This document shows, piece after piece, positions 1-8,617 of a stretch of 64,000 nucleotides of DNA (within the stretch, counting starts at the first letter, position 1; each line of letters starts with the position of its first letter). The position numbers and the translations under genes are program-made. Origin of the DNA: Phycisphaerae bacterium. Its GTDB lineage: Bacteria > Planctomycetota > Phycisphaerae > FEN-1346 > JAACEH01. Where the stretch lies: positions 99,296-163,295 of the forward strand of contig JAAYDY010000105.1 in assembly GCA_012729015.1 (NCBI GenBank), given 5' to 3'. Under the pieces are notes generated by a model. The model saw nothing but the letters and a program-made list of their open reading frames with translations, did not search any database and had not been told where the DNA came from.

Positions 1-469
1 CCGCCAGCCACACGTCCACGCCATGAACAGCAATGCCCGTGACATATCCCAACTCTCCATGTCCTTCTCCGGCACGACCCCAGGAAGAAATGAGCGTCCC
101 GTCGGAACCGAACACGTGGACGCGCGCCTTCTCGGTCGCAAAGACGCGGCCCTCGGGGCCCACGGCCACGGCGGTGACCGGGCCGGGCGTCGGCATGTGA
201 CCGATCTGCACCCAGTCGCCGTCAAACACCGTCACGCCGCTGGCGGAGGCCAGGTAGATGCGGCCATCGTCGCCAAGAGCAATGCCCTTGAGCCCCTCAA
301 CGGCCGGCGTCCGCCTCAGAACCAGGCGATACGCCCACGGCATGGCCGTGGCCTCCGGCTCGTCCGCCGTGTCGCCATTGCCCAAGGACGGGTCGGCCCC
401 GTCCGCGCAGCCGCCCAGGCAGATGGCGGCCAGAACCACGAGGATCATCCATCGATTCGCTGTGGCCAT
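1..469 (-). CDS. NHL/6-bladed propeller-type lipoprotein (C-terminus beyond window)
   Basis: The reverse strand is open from an ATG at 469 to the window edge, giving 156 visible residues. The N-terminus is a lipoprotein signal: a basic start, a hydrophobic run and a lipobox ending LGGC with Cys21. After it come propeller-like repeats of the type GIALGDDGRIYLAS and AVAVGPEGRVFATEKARVHV, each pairing a glycine-aspartate turn with a short beta hairpin, as in NHL or SMP-30-like propellers. It lies 24 bases downstream of the PQQ-like gene and is probably co-transcribed with it. By family it should be a surface-anchored binding or scaffold protein; no catalytic residue can be identified in the visible part. 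It could equally be a six-bladed propeller of another subfamily. Confidence 0.72.
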   Translation of the reverse strand, partial: MATANRWMILVVLAAICLGGCADGADPSLGNGDTADEPEATAMPWAYRLVLRRTPAVEGLKGIALGDDGRIYLASASGVTVFDGDWVQIGHMPTPGPVTAVAVGPEGRVFATEKARVHVFGSDGTLISSWGRAGEGHGELGYVTGIAVHGVDVWLA

Positions 470-493
470 CACGGGCCTCTGTCCCCCGAGACG

Positions 494-1906
494 CTATGGA
501 GCCACTCGTACACAGACCGTCTCGGTCAAGTCACGGAAGTAGATGCGGCCGTCGGCGTACGCGATGGGGCCCCAGGCGTCGTGCCCATTAAGAATCTTCG
601 CGCGACCGAGTTCCTTGTACCCCTCTGCGGTGGCTTCCACCATGACAAGCTCGCCACTCTGTCCGCCGACAACGAACAACACTCCGTCGATCAGAACGAA
701 CGGCCCGAGCTCGAATTGCACCTTCGGGCCACTCGACCAGACCAACTCGCCGGCCAGGTCCAGGCACGCCAGCTGTCCGCTCTCGGTCACGCCGTACAGG
801 TGGTTCTGGTGAAGCACGGGCGTCTGTTGCTCGCAACTGAACACTTGCGGCTTGATGCGGAACACCTGCCCCACCTTGAACCGGTCGCCCTCAGTCCAGA
901 CGCGGACCATCTGGGATCCGACGCCGTAGCTGCCCGTGAAGAACAGGCGGTCGGGCGCCACGACCACCGGTGACGGGCTGTTGGCGATCTTGATGACCCA
1001 TTCGGGCCATTTCCACAATACGCGACCGTCGTCGGCAGCCACCGACACAACCCCGCCACCCGAGCAGTAGACGTATTGCCGCACGCCGCCGAATTCGCAG
1101 ACCATCACCGACGACTCGGTCATGGTCCAATGGTCCGGGTTGGGCGTTCGCCAGACGATTCTGCCGGTGGCCAGCTCGACGGCCATCAGCAGCGGCCCAT
1201 CCCTGGCCGGATCGCCGCCGGGGGCGATAATGGCAAGGTTCCCGTCGATGAGCGGACACTGCCCCGTGTACCATCGCGGCACCGTGGTTCCGAACTCCTT
1301 CACGAGATCGAAGCCCCAGACCTTCTCGCCCGTGTCGGCCCTCAGGCACGTCACGTGACATTTCGGGCCCATGGCCACCAGGTACTCGTCCGTGACGGCG
1401 GCCACCGTGCGGGACATGCCGTGGTTGCGTTTGACGGTGACGGAGTAGGAATACCGCCATACCTCCTGCCCGTCGGCCGCCGACAGGCAGCGGATGGCGT
1501 CCTCGCGTTTGTCGCGGTCGTAGTCCACGACGAAGACCCGGCCCCTGTGGACAGCGGCGCCGGCATGGCCCTCGCCGACGGCAACGCGCCACAGCACCGG
1601 AGGCCCGGCCTCGGGCCAAGAGCGTGCCACCACGGCCCCCTGCGGCACAATGCCATTGCGGTCCGGACCGCGAAACTGCGGCCACGAGCCCTCCAGGGAT
1701 GCTGCCTGACCGCTACCCCGGACGAGCGTTCCGGGATTGGCCGGAGGCGGCTCGACCTGGGTGCCCGGCTCGGGCCGGTCGTCCAATCCGGGCAGACGCA
1801 TCGACACCGTGACGTTCTGCGGCAACTGGTACCAGCGCGCCAGCACCGCGCCGGCAGCAACGGCGGCGACCAGGGGCGTCAGAACTACCAGCACGCGGAC
1901 CTTCAA
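494..1906 (-). CDS. PQQ-like beta-propeller repeat protein, membrane-anchored
   Basis: A 470-residue protein starting at TTG (1906), chosen because GGAGAG lies at the right distance upstream; a longer frame to 1978 would run into the promoter. The N-terminus has one hydrophobic segment (VLVVLTPLVAAVAAGAVLA), so it is exported or anchored. It carries WPQFRGPDRNG, a signature at the N-side of the planctomycete PQQ-like propeller family, followed by blades with the pattern G.VFVVD...CL.A.DG.EVWRY. The propeller fold is well supported, but these proteins usually lack PQQ and dehydrogenase residues, so a binding or structural role is more likely than an enzyme. It sits between a second propeller gene upstream (133 bases away) and the NHL lipoprotein downstream. 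Confidence 0.8.
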   Translation of the reverse strand: MKVRVLVVLTPLVAAVAAGAVLARWYQLPQNVTVSMRLPGLDDRPEPGTQVEPPPANPGTLVRGSGQAASLEGSWPQFRGPDRNGIVPQGAVVARSWPEAGPPVLWRVAVGEGHAGAAVHRGRVFVVDYDRDKREDAIRCLSAADGQEVWRYSYSVTVKRNHGMSRTVAAVTDEYLVAMGPKCHVTCLRADTGEKVWGFDLVKEFGTTVPRWYTGQCPLIDGNLAIIAPGGDPARDGPLLMAVELATGRIVWRTPNPDHWTMTESSVMVCEFGGVRQYVYCSGGGVVSVAADDGRVLWKWPEWVIKIANSPSPVVVAPDRLFFTGSYGVGSQMVRVWTEGDRFKVGQVFRIKPQVFSCEQQTPVLHQNHLYGVTESGQLACLDLAGELVWSSGPKVQFELGPFVLIDGVLFVVGGQSGELVMVEATAEGYKELGRAKILNGHDAWGPIAYADGRIYFRDLTETVCVRVAP

Positions 1907-1949
1907 GCAGGCACTCTCCGTCTGCACGAGTTGAACCGATGAATTATAG

Positions 1950-1978
1950 ACTATAGGGCACCGCGCGGGTAGTCGCAA
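1950..1978 (-). promoter_or_regulatory. Sigma-70-like promoter for the TTG-start propeller gene
   Basis: On the minus strand TTGCGA (1978-1973) is followed after 17 bases by TATAGT (1955-1950). A second -10-like TATAAT lies immediately downstream at 1948-1943. The TTG start is about 40 bases further on. This suggests the last two genes of the cluster can be transcribed separately from the ABC transporter genes. Confidence 0.5.
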
Positions 1979-2039
1979 ACAGCCCGCCAGAGCACCTTCG
2001 GCGACCGATAGCCCTCACAGAGTAAACGCAAGGGACGGG

Positions 2040-3299
2040 TCAGGGTTTCGCGGCGAAACAGACCAGGACACCGCCGCTGTTGCCGATGACGAGACGCCCG
2101 TAGGCGACCGCCGGTGAGGCCGAAATGGGTTCGCCACCTACGTATCGCCACAGAAGTTTGCCCGTCTCCAGGGCCACCGCGTACAGGTTCCCGTCGTCGC
2201 TCCCGACGAACACCCGGTCGCCGACGATCACCGGTGACGAATCGATGCTGTCCCTGGCCCTGAACTGCCACAGCTCCTCGCCGCTGTCGAAATCCAGGCA
2301 TCGCAACCGCATATCGCGCCCGCCGAACACCACGCGCTTGCCCGTGACGGCAGGCGAGCTGTGGAAGACGACCGCCTGGTTGCCGACGTCGAACACCCAC
2401 CGCGTGTCGTCGCTGTTGAGGTCCATGCACAGGACCGTGCCCATGTAGGTCGGCGCCACAAGGTACGCGCCGACCCGTGCCGGCGTGGCCAGGGCGATCT
2501 GGCCGGTCGCGATCTCAAGGGCCGGCCCGCCCACCTCGGCGTCCAGGGTGTAGATGGTGCCGTTGCCGCAACTGAGCACAGTGACATCGCGACCCGACAC
2601 CACGGGGCTGCAGAACACCTCCGTGGCGACCTCGTAGTCCCAGAGCTTCGCGCCGTCCTCGATGGCGAGGCAATAGACTCGCCGATCATATGATCCGAAG
2701 ATCACCCTGTCGCCAACCACAGCGGCGGGCGACTGAATCGGCTGCTCGGCCTGGAACGACCACAGAACCTCTCCCGTGGCGGCGTCGAACGCGCGGAAGT
2801 CGCCCTCGTAGCTGCCCACCAGCACGCGATTGCCGACGACATGAGGCGACGACGTGATCGTTCCGGCCTCGCGACAGTGCCACAGAATCTCGCCGCTGTC
2901 AAGCGCGAGAGCGTAGAGGCCGGCCCACTCCGTGCCGACGTAGACGCGGCCGTCCACCACTGCGGCGGTCGAGGAGATCGGGCCCTCAAGATCCTTCCGC
3001 CATGCCACGTGTAGCGTCCGAGGCAGGGACGACTCGGCCACGCCCGTGCAAGCCGCGTTTCCTCGAAAACACGGCCAAGCCCCCACAGCGGGAACCGACT
3101 CGGGGCCCGTGTACGGGTGCAGCACCGGCTCGGGAATGGACGACACGTTGTCGGACGTCGGGGAGATTCCGCTGTGCCCCAGAAGAATGGCCAGCACGAT
3201 GAGCATGACACACACCGGACCGACGTACCAGTGGGCGCGCAACGGACAAGCGCGGCCGCAGGAAGGTCGCTGGGGCTCAGGCGACGGAGGGTTGCTCAC
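2040..3299 (-). CDS. PQQ-like beta-propeller protein, single N-terminal membrane helix
   Basis: A 419-residue protein from GTG (3299); AAGGAGG is placed five bases upstream and overlaps the end of the permease gene. After a polar N-terminus there is one membrane helix (about residues 31-46, VCVMLIVLAILLG), then repeated blades of the form V.GRVYVGT....LYALALDSGEILW, roughly seven, each ending in a tryptophan-docking sequence. This is the BamB/PQQ-like propeller fold. Tight coupling to the upstream ABC permease suggests it works with that transporter at the outer face of the membrane. No enzymatic residues are recognised. Confidence 0.82.
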   Translation of the reverse strand: MSNPPSPEPQRPSCGRACPLRAHWYVGPVCVMLIVLAILLGHSGISPTSDNVSSIPEPVLHPYTGPESVPAVGAWPCFRGNAACTGVAESSLPRTLHVAWRKDLEGPISSTAAVVDGRVYVGTEWAGLYALALDSGEILWHCREAGTITSSPHVVGNRVLVGSYEGDFRAFDAATGEVLWSFQAEQPIQSPAAVVGDRVIFGSYDRRVYCLAIEDGAKLWDYEVATEVFCSPVVSGRDVTVLSCGNGTIYTLDAEVGGPALEIATGQIALATPARVGAYLVAPTYMGTVLCMDLNSDDTRWVFDVGNQAVVFHSSPAVTGKRVVFGGRDMRLRCLDFDSGEELWQFRARDSIDSSPVIVGDRVFVGSDDGNLYAVALETGKLLWRYVGGEPISASPAVAYGRLVIGNSGGVLVCFAAKP

Positions 3300-3309
3300 G
3301 ATGGCCTCC

Positions 3310-6300
3310 TTACTCGGAACGTATCGCGGCCAGCAGGTCGGGCCCCACCGCCCGCTGCGTGACAAGAACACAGGCTGCAATCGCCAGGGCCATGATGCCG
3401 GCCATTGTACCGCCAAGCTGGAGCCACGGCACATCGGCCTTCGCCTGGACCATGTGCGGCGCGGCAGCGAGGAGACCCGCCACGGTCCCGATGGCCAGAC
3501 CGGCGGCTATCAGCACCACGGTCTCGGCCGCCACGAGGCGCACGACCTGCCGTCGCGTGAACCCCAGGGCAAGCATCAGGCCCAGTTCGCCTCGACGCTC
3601 GACGATGTTCCTGAGCAGCACGGTTGCGACGGCGAACGTCCCGAGTACCAGCCCCAGGCCGCCAAGGGCCTGAAATGCCGCGAGGTACGTATTCTGAACG
3701 CCGGCATAAGCCGACAGCACGTCAGCCGTGCGGCGAACCTCGATGCCCGCGTCCTCCAGGCCCTCGCGGAGCGCGGCCATCACATGCGCCTGCCGTTGGG
3801 GAGCTGCCTCCACAAGAAAACGCCGGTAGCCGCCGCCGTCGCCGAAGAATCGCGTCAGGTTCCGCTCGGACATCAGCAGCTCGCTCTGCCACAGGCTTCC
3901 CCGGAGCAGGCCGACGATACGCAGAGTCACGGGACCGTTGGCCCCCGGCACCGTGATCGTCCGGTTGAGCCCTGACTTGAGAATCCATCGGACGCTGGCT
4001 TCGTCGCCGACGACGGGCACGGAACCGTCGTCCAGTGTGCCATCGAGGAGCCGCCAGGGGTCCCCTTCACCGTGGTGCGGGACGGTTTGCGAGAACGCAA
4101 AGCCGCCGCGCTCAATAAATGCGGGCGGCAAGCCCACGATCCTCGGCGATTGCGGCTGCTGGAGGTTCAGGCAACTGGCGTCGTCACCGTCACTCACGCG
4201 GAAGGACAGGACGGTGGTCCCCTGGAAGGCGGCCTCGTCGCCGAATCCCGCCGCCTGCCTGCCGGCCGCCGTGGCAAGGTCCACGTGGATCGGCAACTCG
4301 GTGTCGGCCATGATCGCGAAGCCGCCCGCCCCGCCGCTACGTGAGGACGTGTCGAGCTGCGTTGGGTCGATCCGGTTGGCCGCTACCGTAACGATGGTGA
4401 AGGCGGCGCTGGCCAGCAGGGCGGTTGTCAGGGCACTGCGAGTCCTGCGGCGTCTGGCCCCGCGCAGGGCAAGACTCTCCAGCGAAAGACCTTGGCCCGC
4501 GCGGGGGTGTGACGGACGCTCCCCGGCGAGCAGAGCCACCGTTCCTGCCAGCATCGCAACGAGCATCAGCCCCCCGATCGCGAAAAACGCGGTCGGCGGC
4601 TCCATGGCCTTGCCGAAGAGGGCGACGCAGAGTACGACCGCCGCGGCGGCCAAGGCCACCGACGCGATGAGCATCGGCACACGGCGTCCGTGCCGCAGGT
4701 TTTCAGCGGCCTGAAGCCCTCGCCACCCAGTGAGAAGCGACACGGCCGTCTTGCGGCGAAGCACCCACAGAGCCCACACAACGGCCGCCATGGCAAGGAT
4801 CAGTCCCACGGCGGCGCCGATCACCAGGCTCGTCGCCGTCACGTGCAGCTCCAGGGCAAACGGCCCAAGCAGGCCGACCCACCGCGTCCTCAGCGCCCAC
4901 AGGATTCCGGCCGCATAGGCCACCGCCAGTGGAATGCCCGCGAACACCGCGACAACGGCGAGAGTGCCCCCCTCGGCCAGAAATGTTCGTGCCACGGTGC
5001 CAGGGGCAAATCCCGTGGCCAGCATGATCCCGGCATCGCGGGTCCGCGTCTCGACCGAGAGCCGCAGCAGCAACCCCACCAGCAACCCGGCGGCCAGAAC
5101 CAGGAAACTGCTCAGCCCCAGAAAGAGCGACGCGAAATCGCTGGATCCCTCGGCCGCTCGCAGCGACTCGGCGCGAACCGGGCGAAACGTCAGGCCGACG
5201 TCCTGCGGCTTCAAGGCTCTCCGCAAGGCCGCCGCGTACACCTCCAGGGGCGCGACGCCCTGCTCCGGGCTGTCGGCGGCAATCCGCACCGAGGTGACCC
5301 ACGGCGACTCGACCTGCCCCGTGCGGCTCCACAGGTCCTGCGCCGTCTGCGGGGAGATGAACGCCTTGGGCGCGGCACCGTGCTCCTGCCAGTACACCTC
5401 GTCCTTCGGCCGAATGCGCCCGAGGTCCAACGGAAACGGAGGCTTCCATTGCCGCATCGACGTGGCATCGGTGATGCCTTGGAACTGCGGAATCAAGTCG
5501 TCGCCGGCCGCCGGACCGACCATGGCGACGATCCCGCGGACCACGAAACGGCGCGAGTCGGTGTTGAGCGTGGCATCGGCGCCGATGCGATAGAAGCTGA
5601 TGGCGACGGCATCACCCGCCTTTGCTCCCAGATCGGCCGCCGCCCATGTATTGAGCAGGATGCCCTCGGGCCCCAGGTTCATGTCAACCGGGACTCCGTC
5701 TTCCCCCACAAGCGCGATGCCACCTGCTTCCCCGTCCTCATCATCCGCAAGGGCGGCGATGGTGGAGTACGGAATGCCGCCCTCGTCGGATTCGGCATCA
5801 GCCTTGGCGATGGTGTTGGCGAGGTAGATCGAGGTTCGGGCAGCCCGATAGCCACAGCCACGCGCCGCCTCGCGCGCGGCGGCAACCTGCCGCGAGGAAA
5901 GCACCGTGTTGAGACTTTCAACTGAAATCACGTGACGATCCGCCCGCTGCACAAGGCGTACTCCGCAGTCTTCGGGCGTGACAGCGCCGGCGAGCATGGC
6001 GCTCAGGCGTCCGGCCTCCGCGTCGTCCCCGCGACCGCTGTTCGCGTGGACAAGCAGCACATTGGCCTGCCCTGCCCGATCGATGCGGCGCGCGAACCAG
6101 TCGTAGGCGACATACACATTCCGCGGCCGCGGGCGGTCGCTTCGCAGAGAGAAGCCGCCGAGCCCTTCGTCGGGCACGATCCGCGCGATCACCAGGCTGA
6201 CCCGTTCGACGGTCTCGTTCAGGCTGCGACGACCGAACAGGCTGGCCGAAGGCGCCGTTGCCGCCCGGGCGAGGCTGAGGATGAGCGTGTCGCCCGTTCG

Positions 6301-6744
6301 CAGGGACAACTCGTCGGCGAGCGTCTGATTCACGGCGGCGTGTCGGTCGTCCAGGGCCAGCGCTGGCCCCCGACCGAGCATCGGCGCCTCGGAAGGGTTG
6401 ACAGCCCAGACCGAAACGTGGGGCAGGCGCACCGATGACGTCGGCGTGGTGGCAGCAGCGTCCAGCGCCAGTACGGCTGCAACCTCTCCGAACTCCGCCG
6501 AGAAGCCATTCTGAGCACGGAGATCCTCTGCCAGGGCGGCTCTGAAGAAGCCCGGAGCCGTCAGCGCGAAGTCGGCGCGCCCCAGGCGCCGCAACGCCAG
6601 GTGGCGAAGGCTGCCCGTGAACGAGTCGCCCACCAGGAGCGACCCGATGACCACAGCCACACCCACGGCCGCGCCGGCCACGACGGCGGCGTGCGTGCGG
6701 CGGTAGTGCCAAAGGCTGCGAAGAAGGAACCTCGCCAGGGTCAC
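3310..6744 (-). CDS. Large FtsX/MacB-type ABC transporter permease
   Basis: A 1,144-residue protein from GTG (6744), preferred over ATG 6765 because GGAGG sits seven bases upstream of the GTG. One membrane helix follows the start (VVAGAAVGVAVVIGSLLVG), then a long extracytoplasmic domain. A central membrane block at about 545-730 (LFLGLSSFLVLAAGLLVGLL and following) and a last FtsX block (LGLVLGTFAVATVLLRNIVE and following) give two FtsX domains in one chain. Normal LolC/LolE or MacB subunits are 400-650 residues, so this is a double-length fused permease. It follows its ATPase gene by 22 bases. Family knowledge points to lipoprotein release, export or mechanotransmission rather than import; the substrate is unknown. 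Confidence 0.88.
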   Translation of the reverse strand: MTLARFLLRSLWHYRRTHAAVVAGAAVGVAVVIGSLLVGDSFTGSLRHLALRRLGRADFALTAPGFFRAALAEDLRAQNGFSAEFGEVAAVLALDAAATTPTSSVRLPHVSVWAVNPSEAPMLGRGPALALDDRHAAVNQTLADELSLRTGDTLILSLARAATAPSASLFGRRSLNETVERVSLVIARIVPDEGLGGFSLRSDRPRPRNVYVAYDWFARRIDRAGQANVLLVHANSGRGDDAEAGRLSAMLAGAVTPEDCGVRLVQRADRHVISVESLNTVLSSRQVAAAREAARGCGYRAARTSIYLANTIAKADAESDEGGIPYSTIAALADDEDGEAGGIALVGEDGVPVDMNLGPEGILLNTWAAADLGAKAGDAVAISFYRIGADATLNTDSRRFVVRGIVAMVGPAAGDDLIPQFQGITDATSMRQWKPPFPLDLGRIRPKDEVYWQEHGAAPKAFISPQTAQDLWSRTGQVESPWVTSVRIAADSPEQGVAPLEVYAAALRRALKPQDVGLTFRPVRAESLRAAEGSSDFASLFLGLSSFLVLAAGLLVGLLLRLSVETRTRDAGIMLATGFAPGTVARTFLAEGGTLAVVAVFAGIPLAVAYAAGILWALRTRWVGLLGPFALELHVTATSLVIGAAVGLILAMAAVVWALWVLRRKTAVSLLTGWRGLQAAENLRHGRRVPMLIASVALAAAAVVLCVALFGKAMEPPTAFFAIGGLMLVAMLAGTVALLAGERPSHPRAGQGLSLESLALRGARRRRTRSALTTALLASAAFTIVTVAANRIDPTQLDTSSRSGGAGGFAIMADTELPIHVDLATAAGRQAAGFGDEAAFQGTTVLSFRVSDGDDASCLNLQQPQSPRIVGLPPAFIERGGFAFSQTVPHHGEGDPWRLLDGTLDDGSVPVVGDEASVRWILKSGLNRTITVPGANGPVTLRIVGLLRGSLWQSELLMSERNLTRFFGDGGGYRRFLVEAAPQRQAHVMAALREGLEDAGIEVRRTADVLSAYAGVQNTYLAAFQALGGLGLVLGTFAVATVLLRNIVERRGELGLMLALGFTRRQVVRLVAAETVVLIAAGLAIGTVAGLLAAAPHMVQAKADVPWLQLGGTMAGIMALAIAACVLVTQRAVGPDLLAAIRSE

Positions 6745-6766
6745 GCGCAGACCTCCATGCGGCATG

Positions 6767-7468
6767 TCACGGCTGATGAACGGGGGACAGGCGGCCGTCG
6801 CGAAGCTCCAGGCATCGCGAGAAACGCCTCGCCAGTTCGAGATTATGCGTTACAACAATCAGCATCACGTGACGCTCGGCGGCCACCTCGCAGAACAGGT
6901 CGGCCACGGGCGACGCCGTGGCACGATCCAGATTGCCCGTCGGCTCGTCGCACAGGAGCAGCGACGGATCGTTGACCAGGGCCCGCGCCACGGCCACGCG
7001 CTGTCGCTCGCCGCCGGACAGCCGTTGCGGGAAGTCGTTCTCACGCCCCTCCAGTCCAACACGAGACAGCAGATCGGCAGCCCGCCGCAATCCGTTCACG
7101 GCGTCGTTCGAAGCCACGGTCGGAAGGGCCACATTCTCGATGGCAGTACACTGCGGGAGCAGATGGTGATCCTGAAACACGAACCCCACCCTCTTGCGTC
7201 GAAATTCAGCCAGGCGGTCGCCTTCGAGGGCGGCAACGTCCACGTCGCCCAATCGCACCGTTCCCGACGTCGGCCGGTCCAGCGAGCCGATGATATTCAG
7301 CAGCGTGCTCTTGCCGCAGCCGGACGCCCCGACAATGGCAACGGTCTCGCCGGGCTCCACGCCGAGGTCCACGCCGCTCAGGACGCCATGCGGCCCGGCC
7401 GGCGACGAATACGTCTTGCACAACTGGCTGACCCTCAGGACGCCCGCTTCCGTCGATGCATCTGTCAT
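6767..7468 (-). CDS. ABC transporter ATP-binding protein (LolD/MacB type)
   Basis: A 233-residue ATPase. The start is placed at ATG 7468 (MTDASTEAG) with GAGG upstream; the frame stays open to 7600, but that extension is only the translation of a hairpin repeat. Walker A is GASGCGKST, the Q-loop lies in FVFQDHHLLPQ, the signature is LSGGERQRVAVARAL, Walker B is LLLCDEPTGNLD and the H-loop is VVTHN. The short length and the DEPTGNLD motif are typical of the LolD/MacB/FtsE branch. It drives the double FtsX permease encoded just downstream. Confidence 0.93.
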   Translation of the reverse strand: MTDASTEAGVLRVSQLCKTYSSPAGPHGVLSGVDLGVEPGETVAIVGASGCGKSTLLNIIGSLDRPTSGTVRLGDVDVAALEGDRLAEFRRKRVGFVFQDHHLLPQCTAIENVALPTVASNDAVNGLRRAADLLSRVGLEGRENDFPQRLSGGERQRVAVARALVNDPSLLLCDEPTGNLDRATASPVADLFCEVAAERHVMLIVVTHNLELARRFSRCLELRDGRLSPVHQP

Positions 7469-7520
7469 GGCCCTCGTGCTCCCCAAACCCCTCGGAACGT
7501 GCGGCCCGCGCGCATGGACG

Positions 7521-7596
7521 TCTCGGGGAAGCAGGGGCAGGATGCCCCTGCCACTCACGGGCAAGATGCCCCTGCCACGGTACGGCCCCCAAAACG
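7521..7596 (+). repeat. Tandem-hairpin repeat, copy A
   Basis: About 76 bases holding two back-to-back hairpins, GCAGGGGCA-(3-nt loop)-TGCCCCTGC and then CGGGCA-(3-nt loop)-TGCCCCTG, ending in CCCCAAAACG. A second copy lies at 33241-33317. In this copy the left end is degraded (TCTCGGGG instead of GTTTTGGGG). It sits between the prenyltransferase-fold gene and the ABC ATPase gene and may act as a mRNA-end or REP-like structure. Confidence 0.75.
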
Positions 7597-7609
7597 TCAT
7601 CCCGCGCGG

Positions 7610-8587
7610 TCACCTTATCGAAGCGACCATGTCTGCCAGCAGCGACAGGGCGGCCACGCCGTAAAACGTGTACTCAACGTCGGCCCTGCCGCCGGCGGCC
7701 ACCGGGCGAAAGCCTCCTCCGGGCTCCTCCGCGCCCCGGAGGAACCGCCCAAGCGGTCCAAGCTTCAGCATCCCGGTCCGCCCGATGGTGGCCAAGGCAT
7801 AGAGCCCCGTGAACGTCGAAAGGAGATCGGCAGCCCCCGCGATCGGGTGCGCCGCCAGGCCTCCCTCCGGCCGCTGAAGAGAAGCGAGAAAAGCGGCACT
7901 GCCGCCGGCCGTCGCCTCATCCATGGCCTCCGCGCCCGACAGAAAGCAGATGGCGGCCGCCGTGGGGCTGGCCTGCCCCACCGGGGCCCCGGGGTGCCCT
8001 GCGAAGCCGCCGTCGGACGTCGAGCAGGCCCGCACCGCGTCAACGGCCCTGTCCCTGTCGGGCATCGGCTGCCCGATCAGGTCGTAGCACATGGAGGCCA
8101 GGAAGGCGTAGTACGGACTCGACGCGCCCCCGGGCACGAGAGTCACTGCCCCGTCGGCCGTGCGGCACGCGGCCAGCAGACCACTCGCCTCATCCCGCCA
8201 CAAGCGCCTCCGGCACTCCTCCAGGGGCACAAGCCCGACGGCTTCCAGAAAATGGAGACTCTGCCACACGTCCAGGCACTCCACCACACTCGTCATAGGC
8301 CGGCGCCACGCCTTCAACCATCCCGCAGCCGATGCCCACGCCGGAGCCGCCGGGGGAAGGCCCAACACCATCAGCGCATGCAGGGCAAACCGTGTGTAGT
8401 ACGGATCGGCCTCACCGTCGGGACCGGCAAACCCTCCGCTGCGGCCCTGTGCCGCGAGAAGGTAGTCCGTATGCCGACGACAGAAGGAGCCGCCCAGTGC
8501 CACCGCTCCGGCACGCAGCCGCTGGTCGATCATGACAGAGAGCGGCGGCCTGCGGTTGGATTCGGTGGGCCGGACGGATTCGGTCAT
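7610..8587 (-). CDS. Prenyltransferase/squalene-cyclase-fold protein (single alpha-alpha barrel)
   Basis: A 325-residue protein made of alpha-alpha-barrel repeats of the protein-prenyltransferase beta-subunit/terpene-cyclase superfamily. Repeats such as AAQGRSGGFAGPDGE, CSTSDGGFAGHPGAP and LQRPEGGLAAHP, and a C-terminal DVEYTFYGVAAL, resemble the GGF/G-rich QW-type turns and the D.E.T.YG zinc-site region of Rab geranylgeranyltransferase beta subunits. It begins 30 bases after the DUF116/polyprenyl-synthase fusion and is likely the last gene of the cluster. Whether it is a catalytic transferase, a cyclase half or a binding protein is not decided by the sequence. Confidence 0.75.
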   Translation of the reverse strand: MTESVRPTESNRRPPLSVMIDQRLRAGAVALGGSFCRRHTDYLLAAQGRSGGFAGPDGEADPYYTRFALHALMVLGLPPAAPAWASAAGWLKAWRRPMTSVVECLDVWQSLHFLEAVGLVPLEECRRRLWRDEASGLLAACRTADGAVTLVPGGASSPYYAFLASMCYDLIGQPMPDRDRAVDAVRACSTSDGGFAGHPGAPVGQASPTAAAICFLSGAEAMDEATAGGSAAFLASLQRPEGGLAAHPIAGAADLLSTFTGLYALATIGRTGMLKLGPLGRFLRGAEEPGGGFRPVAAGGRADVEYTFYGVAALSLLADMVASIR

Positions 8588-8617
8588 GGCATCGCTTCCG
8601 CGCCGAAGGGCAGCCTC

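Noticed and set aside
7469..7600. N-terminal extension of the ABC ATPase to 7600
   Set aside because: The 44 extra codons translate the tandem-hairpin repeat (GRGILPVSGRGILPLLP). The ATG at 7468 has a ribosome site and gives the normal family length.
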